Shown here piece after piece: positions 59,414 through 64,000 of a stretch of 64,000 nucleotides of DNA. The DNA is from an uncultured Bacteroidales bacterium (GTDB lineage: Bacteria; Bacteroidota; Bacteroidia; Bacteroidales; Paludibacteraceae). Location of the stretch: the NCBI GenBank assembly GCA_900542355.1, contig UQNE01000011.1, positions 31,711 through 95,710 on the forward strand. Direction: 5' to 3'. Both the position numbers and the translations under genes were made by a program. A model generated the notes under the pieces. That model searched no databases. It was not told the origin of the DNA and worked only from the letters and a program-made list of their open reading frames with translations. Every line of letters begins with the position of its first letter. Position 1 is the stretch's first letter.

Positions 59414-59570
59414 CAGTTTTAATGGCTTTTTACATGGTGTTTAATGGAGTCCCTAAAAACGGCTTCCCAGCGAACAAAATTATATGGCTAATTACATGAT
59501 AATTATATATTGAAAAAACCAATGACAATTACATGTTTAATCGTCAATTAACCGTTAACGGAGAACCAAA
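59414..59570. repeat. Dispersed intergenic repeat, family A (inverted, longest copy)
   Basis: The complement reads GGTTCTCCGTTAACGGTTAA, CATGTAATTGTCATTGG, ATATAATTATCATGTAATTA, GCCATATAATTTT, then GGGACTCCATTAAACACCAT and GCCATTAAAAC, linking all partial copies in one order. It sits between xseB and the converging aldolase gene. I see no gene in 59332-59690. Confidence 0.8.
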
Positions 59571-59632
59571 GCCCACTTTGCAAAGAGGATTTAACGGCGA
59601 CACAATTTCCCCTACACGGCAAGACACAAAGA

Positions 59633-59668
59633 AATAGGACTGAGGCATTGCCCCAATCCTATTCTTTT
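59633..59668. terminator. Terminator of the aldolase gene
   Basis: AATAGGACTGAGG pairs with CCCCAATCCTATT around ATTG-like loop bases. T-rich flanks on both strands. Confidence 0.65.
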
Positions 59669-59690
59669 TATGGCCATACAGCCAAAACAC

Positions 59691-60692
59691 TTATTCTGCC
59701 TTGCCGTCAGAGCCAAGCACATTGATGATTTTGTGCTTGTAGAGTTGCTCCATCAGGTCGCGTGCAGGACCGCAGTACTTACGCGGGTCGAACTCTGCGG
59801 GTTTCTCCCAAAATACCTTGCGAACAGCAGCGGTGAAAGCCAAACGGCTGTCAGAGTCGATGTTGATCTTGCAAACGGCACTCTTAGCAGCCTTGCGCAG
59901 TTGCTCCTCAGGAATACCTACGGCTGCTTCCAGTTTACCTCCGTATTGGTTGATCATATCAACATACTCTTGAGGTACCGATGACGAACCGTGAAGAACG
60001 ATAGGGAAGCCCGGCAATTTCTCCATTACTGCATCCAATACATCGAATGCCAATGGGGGAGGTACAAGGCGACCCGTCTTAGGATCTACCGTGCACTGCT
60101 CTGGTTTGAACTTGTATGCACCATGGCTCGTTCCGATAGAGATAGCCAAAGAGTCGCAACCCGTGCGGGTCGAGAAGTCGATTACCTCCTCAGGTTTGGT
60201 GTAGTGGCTCTCCTCGGCTGCTACCTCGTCCTCAACGCCGGCAAGCACACCCAGTTCTGCCTCTACGGTTACATCAAACCGATGTGCGTAGTCCACTACC
60301 TTGCGGGTCAAAGCGATGTTCTCCTCATAAGGAAGAGCCGAACCGTCGATCATCACGCTCGAGAAACCGAAGTCAACGCAACTCTTACAGAGTTCAAAAC
60401 TGTCGCCGTGGTCCAAGTGGAGTACAATCTGAGGGTGCTCCCAACCCAACTCTTTGGCATATTCCACTGCACCTTGTGCCATATAGCGAAGCAGGGTTTG
60501 GTTTGCGTAGTTGCGTGCGCCTTTCGATACTTGCAGGATTACTGGGCTCTTCGTCTCGGCTGAGGCTTTGATGATAGCCTGAAGTTGCTCCATGTTGTTG
60601 AAATTGAAGGCAGGAATTGCGTATCCGCCTTTGATAGCCTTAGCAAACATCTCACGGGTGTTCACCAGACCCAATTCTTTGTAACTTACCAT
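59691..60692 (-). CDS. fbaA: Class II fructose-1,6-bisphosphate aldolase
   Basis: 333 residues. Zinc-dependent cleavage of fructose-1,6-bisphosphate in glycolysis and the reverse in gluconeogenesis. Signatures: YAIPAFNFNNMEQLQAIIKA, IVLHLDHGDSFELCKSCVDF (zinc His and catalytic Asp), FSSVMIDGSALPYEENIALT, VEAELGVLAGVEDEV, LAISIGTSHGAYKF, and GFPIVLHGSSSVPQEY. It follows the OPT transporter on the same strand after 38 bases with no terminator, so co-transcription is possible. Confidence 0.96.
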   Translation of the reverse strand: MVSYKELGLVNTREMFAKAIKGGYAIPAFNFNNMEQLQAIIKASAETKSPVILQVSKGARNYANQTLLRYMAQGAVEYAKELGWEHPQIVLHLDHGDSFELCKSCVDFGFSSVMIDGSALPYEENIALTRKVVDYAHRFDVTVEAELGVLAGVEDEVAAEESHYTKPEEVIDFSTRTGCDSLAISIGTSHGAYKFKPEQCTVDPKTGRLVPPPLAFDVLDAVMEKLPGFPIVLHGSSSVPQEYVDMINQYGGKLEAAVGIPEEQLRKAAKSAVCKINIDSDSRLAFTAAVRKVFWEKPAEFDPRKYCGPARDLMEQLYKHKIINVLGSDGKAE

Positions 60693-60730
60693 AATTAAAT
60701 GATTTTAGTTGGTTTATGTTTAGTGAATTA

Positions 60731-62722
60731 TTACTTGCTCTCTACTCTTCGGCTCGCCACAACGAAGTAAGCAATCAAGGCAATGTATGCCACTATACCT
60801 ACTATCGCTGCGCCGTTCGAGGCTGCCCAATCGCTTAGGTAGCACTCTGCGCCGCAGAACTTAATCACTGCGCTCACTACGCCCATCAGCGCACCGCCCG
60901 CAATAAAGCCCGATGCCACCAGCGTACCTTTCTCGTTGCGTTTCTGTGCCAATTCCTCTGCCTGCTCGCCGTCTTTCGCACGCTTACGGCTCACGAACCA
61001 TGAGATAGCACCGCCTACCAGCAGCGGGGTGTTCAGGCTCAGCGGAATGAACATACCTAATGCAAACGCCAGTACAGGCACACCCATAAAGTTCAGCACC
61101 AATGCCAGTATCGCACCTGCCAAATAGAGCATCCATGGCGCACCTTGTCCGCTCATCAGCGGCTCTATCACAGCCGCCATCGCATTCGCCTGCGGTGCCA
61201 CCAGTGCATTCTCGCCCGTGAACCCGTAGGTCTTGTTCAAGATTATCATCACGCCGCCCACGGTAGCTGCCGAAACCAATGTGCCTAAGAATTTCCAAGT
61301 CTCTTGTTTCTTGGGCGTTGTGCCGATCCAGTAACCTATCTTCAGGTCGGTGATAAACCCGCCTGCCATCGATAGGGCCGTACAAACCACACCGCCGATC
61401 ACCATCGCGCCCACCATGCCGCTTGCACCTTTCATACCGATAGCCACAAAGATTACCGATGCAATAATCAGCGTCATCAGCGTCATTCCGCTCACGGGGT
61501 TGCTGCCCACAATAGCAATCGCATTCGCTGCCACAGTGGTGAATAGGAACGCAATCACCGCCACTACCACAAAGGCTACCAACGCCTGCCAAAAGTTATG
61601 CAGTACGCCTAACCAGAAGAATATCAGCGTAATCACCAAAGCAACCGCTATTGCTAATACGATAAATTTCATACTCAGGTCTTTCTCGGTACGCAGCGAT
61701 GCTTGTGCCACGGCCTTGCCCTTTCCGCCCAACTCTTTGCCGGCCAGTCCTACCGCCGATTTGATCACACCCCAACTCTTCACGATACCTATCATACCTG
61801 CCATCGCAATCGCGCCGATACCTATGTTGCGCCCATAGTCGGTAAACAGCATCTGCGGGTCAGCAGCCTCCATGCCGGATACGCTGCCCAACAGTGGCAG
61901 AAGCACCCACCATACGAAGAACGAACCCGCACATATCACAGCCGCATACTTGAGTCCGATGATATAGCCCAAGCCCAACACGGCGGCACTCGTGTTAATG
62001 GAGAACACCAACTTAAACTTGCTCGCCAACATCTCTCCCCAACCGGTCATACGCGTGCTGAGGCTCTCTGTCCATAGTCCGAAAGTCGATACCGCAAAGT
62101 CGTACAATCCGCCTATGCCAGCTGCCCAAATAAGCGGCTTGGCTTGGCTCCCGCCTTGCTCGCCCGATACCAGCACCTGCGTCGTCGCCGTAGCCTCGGG
62201 GAATGGGTATTCGCCGTGTTTCTCTTGTACGAAATACTTGCGAAATGGTATCAAAAACAGTATACCTAAGCACCCGCCCAAGAGCGATGATAGGAATATC
62301 TGCATAAAATTGACTGTGATATCGGGGTACTTGGCTTGTAGAATATAGAGTGCAGGTAGGGTGAATATCGCACCTGCCACAATCACGCCGCTCGATGCGC
62401 CTATCGATTGGATAATCACGTTCTCCCCCAATGCGTTCTTGCGTCGCAGAGCCGACGACAGACCTACAGCAATGATAGCAATCGGTATCGCTGCCTCAAA
62501 CACCTGCCCTACCTTCAGTCCCAAATAAGCCGCAGCAGCCGAGAAGATCACTGCCATCAGTACACCCATCAATACGCTGTACGGCGTTACTTCTGGGTAC
62601 TGTTGGTCGCCACGAAGGATAGGTTCGTACTTCTCGCCCGGCTTCAGCGGACGATTGGCATTCTCGGGCAGTTGTACTTTCGGTTGCGCTTCCTGCGCGG
62701 CATTCTCATTCTTCATATCCAT
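60731..62722 (-). CDS. OPT family oligopeptide transporter
   Basis: 663 residues from the ATG at 62722; a second ATG at 62716 is equally good, and an upstream TTG at 62734 is unlikely. About 14 to 16 membrane helices. Family features: LRGDQQYPEVTPYSVLMGVL, SAAAAYLGLKVGQVFEAAIP, LGENVIIQSIGASSGVIVAG, EYPFPEATATTQVLVSGEQG, and KIGYWIGTTPKKQETWKFLG. Members import oligopeptides or metal chelates using the proton gradient; the substrate is unknown. Inner membrane. Confidence 0.93.
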   Translation of the reverse strand: MDMKNENAAQEAQPKVQLPENANRPLKPGEKYEPILRGDQQYPEVTPYSVLMGVLMAVIFSAAAAYLGLKVGQVFEAAIPIAIIAVGLSSALRRKNALGENVIIQSIGASSGVIVAGAIFTLPALYILQAKYPDITVNFMQIFLSSLLGGCLGILFLIPFRKYFVQEKHGEYPFPEATATTQVLVSGEQGGSQAKPLIWAAGIGGLYDFAVSTFGLWTESLSTRMTGWGEMLASKFKLVFSINTSAAVLGLGYIIGLKYAAVICAGSFFVWWVLLPLLGSVSGMEAADPQMLFTDYGRNIGIGAIAMAGMIGIVKSWGVIKSAVGLAGKELGGKGKAVAQASLRTEKDLSMKFIVLAIAVALVITLIFFWLGVLHNFWQALVAFVVVAVIAFLFTTVAANAIAIVGSNPVSGMTLMTLIIASVIFVAIGMKGASGMVGAMVIGGVVCTALSMAGGFITDLKIGYWIGTTPKKQETWKFLGTLVSAATVGGVMIILNKTYGFTGENALVAPQANAMAAVIEPLMSGQGAPWMLYLAGAILALVLNFMGVPVLAFALGMFIPLSLNTPLLVGGAISWFVSRKRAKDGEQAEELAQKRNEKGTLVASGFIAGGALMGVVSAVIKFCGAECYLSDWAASNGAAIVGIVAYIALIAYFVVASRRVESK

Positions 62723-62818
62723 AATTCTACGCAATTACTGCTTCATTATTTTACGCATCAAAACCTACTTAATCTGAAAAACTACATAGTAAGTGGTTAT
62801 TCTACGCAATTAGTGCCG

Positions 62819-62826
62819 CAAAGGTA
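62819..62826 (-). promoter_or_regulatory. Promoter -7 element of the OPT transporter (TACCTTTG)
   Basis: Minus-strand TACCTTTGCGGC, about 97 bases before the ATG. CGCAATTA occurs at about 62729 and 62805. Confidence 0.6.
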
Positions 62827-62975
62827 CTGCTTTTTTTCCAAAAACGCAAATATGCTTTTTGTTTTGCATTCTCAACATAGCAGACCGCCCGCCTACTTTT
62901 GGATATTCACCGTTCCCCTATCTGTATATCCACGCCACCTTGTCTTCCCATTCTTCATTTTTTATCTATATCCTT

Positions 62976-63027
62976 AATTGCTCAACCTCTTCTTAGAACG
63001 ACAATTTGCTCAACCTATTTTAGGACA
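62976..63027. repeat. Two direct repeats, 28-bp spacing
   Basis: TTGCTCAACCTCTTCTTAGA at 62978 and TTGCTCAACCTATTTTAGGA at 63006. They abut the broken 5' end of the gene fragment at 63023, as array 1 abuts the ATPase fragment. I see nothing else in 62830-62975. Confidence 0.75.
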
Positions 63028-63753
63028 CCACAGCAGGGCAAACGCTACCGCATATCGCTCTACGCACGCCAAGATGGTAGCAATACATCGCAAGCCGACA
63101 TCAGCGTTTATCTCGGTTCTGCGTATGGTAAAGATGCCATGACGCTCAATATCTTGCCTTCCGAGGCTATCATCAATGGTGATTACCAACGCCTCGAAGC
63201 AGATTTCTCAGTGCCGACTACAGCAGCGTATGCAATGGGTATCCGTGGTTATATAGGTGGTGCTCCATACTATATCTCTCTCGACAATATCCTTGTAGAG
63301 GAGTTGCCTACCAAAGTAGTGACGGCGGTAGCAAGCGAGACCACGCTCAGCCTCACCACTTACACCGAGGAGACTATTCGTGCGGCACTCTCTGCGCTCA
63401 CGCTCACGGCAGTGGACGACAACGATAGCACCGTCTACACCATTGCCAACGATGCTGCGCGTTGGGTGATCGACCTGCCGCTCTATACGGCTACCTATAC
63501 GCTCACGATGCACGACCTGCCCGCTCCGTATGTCTTTGCTGATGATACCGAGACGCTCTGCATAACGCTCAACGACATCAGCACCGGCATAGACGATGCT
63601 GCGATGGGTAAGGACAGCAACAATGTTTCTGACAACGACAGTGCTGCGGCCGACAAGTCTGCTGCCCGCCTTATCATCGAGCAAAACACGGTCTATGTCC
63701 TCCTCCCCGACGGCACCCACTACACCGTTACAGGTCAGAAACTTCCCCGCTGA
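63023..63753 (+). pseudogene. C-terminal fragment of a secreted protein
   Basis: An open frame runs from 62899, but protein-like sequence starts only near 63030 (GKRYRISLYARQDGS). The part upstream has no signal peptide and a low-complexity look. The fragment reads ADISVYLGSAYGKDAMTLNI, LEADFSVPTTAAYAMGIRGY and YYISLDNILVEE, like the end of a carbohydrate-binding or choice-of-anchor jelly roll. A beta domain follows, then the tail STGIDDAAMG... ARLIIEQNTVYVLLPDGTHY, TVTGQKL. That tail loosely matches those at 11172 and 14454. So this is the 3' part of an exported-protein gene that lost its start. Confidence 0.6.
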
Positions 63754-63812
63754 TCAAGCCTTAATAGCAAAAACAAGTACAGCAAAAGAGATGCTATCCA
63801 AAAGCATACCGT

Positions 63813-63857
63813 AGAAAGAAGTACTACAAAAGCAAGTACTGTAAAAGCAAGTACTAA
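63813..63857. repeat. Three tandem 15-bp repeats
   Basis: GAAAGAAGTACTAC, AAAAGCAAGTACTGT and AAAAGCAAGTACTAA, downstream of the gene fragment; a fourth diverged unit is near 63770. Confidence 0.7.
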
Positions 63858-63891
63858 AACCTCAGTAGTACCTCATCTAATCCACACATGA

Positions 63892-63925
63892 GACTGTCTA
63901 ACAAGTATGTTAGGCAGTCTTTTTT
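63892..63925 (+). terminator. Intrinsic terminator
   Basis: GACTGTCTAACA pairs with TGTTAGGCAGTC around AGTA with one mismatch, then six T. It ends transcription from the fragment at 63023-63753. The last 75 bases of the window show nothing further. Confidence 0.85.
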
Positions 63926-64000
63926 GTAAGTCAAGTAGCATTGAGCATTGCTGTGCAAAAATGATAGGCAAAAATAGCAGATTAATATGCGAAAAAGGCA

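Overview
The window comes from a member of the Bacteroidales. Evidence: promoters of the TAnnTTTG type, a SusC/SusD glycan-uptake operon, a type IX secretion (T9SS) lipoprotein of the PorW/SprE type, a 2425-residue surface protein ending in a T9SS-type sorting domain, and an lpxD-lpxC-lpxA lipid A cluster. It is chromosomal. I see no prophage, integrase, IS element, rRNA operon or CRISPR array.

Layout. 1-587 is the start of a GH88/GH105-like hydrolase running off the edge. 905-1603 holds the 3' half of an AAA/DUF4143 ATPase gene preceded by five 33-bp repeats. 1870-9609 encodes a giant secreted protein and a small membrane protein. 9966-10690 encodes a PqqD-like protein and an S24/S26-like peptidase. 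11172-13866 carries a secreted protein and a stand-alone sufB. 14454-26319 is a starch locus on the minus strand: DUF6377-type regulator, frameshifted susC, susD, a SusE/F-like lipoprotein with three CBM26-like modules, a GH13 lipoprotein, and a CBM26/SGNH fusion. 26320-31069 holds topA with a structured leader, tRNA-Pro and a second broken AAA ATPase whose upstream region carries related 33-bp repeats.

31070-48580 is mostly plus-strand housekeeping: thioredoxin, pyruvate kinase, outer-membrane protein, HD hydrolase, lpxD, lpxC, lpxA, glnS, a sigma factor with a membrane-protein partner broken at a 13-G tract, tsaB, porW, miaB, greA and a HIT protein. 48879-54501 is the cell-shape operon mreB-mreC-mreD-mrdA-rodA on the minus strand. 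54958-59331 is a plus-strand run: PfkB kinase, plsC, HIT, sua5, sugar-phosphate transferase, xseB. 59691-62722 has class II fructose-bisphosphate aldolase and an OPT transporter. 63023-63753 is a 5'-truncated secreted-protein gene.

How it fits together: the starch locus should bind (SusD, CBM26 modules), cut (GH13) and import (SusC) maltodextrins, with the DUF6377 regulator probably acting on AT-rich palindromes that lie upstream of both susC and its own gene. PorW would support export of the T9SS cargo seen here.

The most unusual signals are the related 33-bp repeat arrays beside both broken ATPase genes; a G13 tract inside a 62-bp partial duplication that breaks the gene after the sigma factor; two families of dispersed intergenic repeats; a shared initiation sequence (TTTGCACCCG) at four of the five tRNA promoters; and an LpxC without the FabZ domain usual in this phylum.
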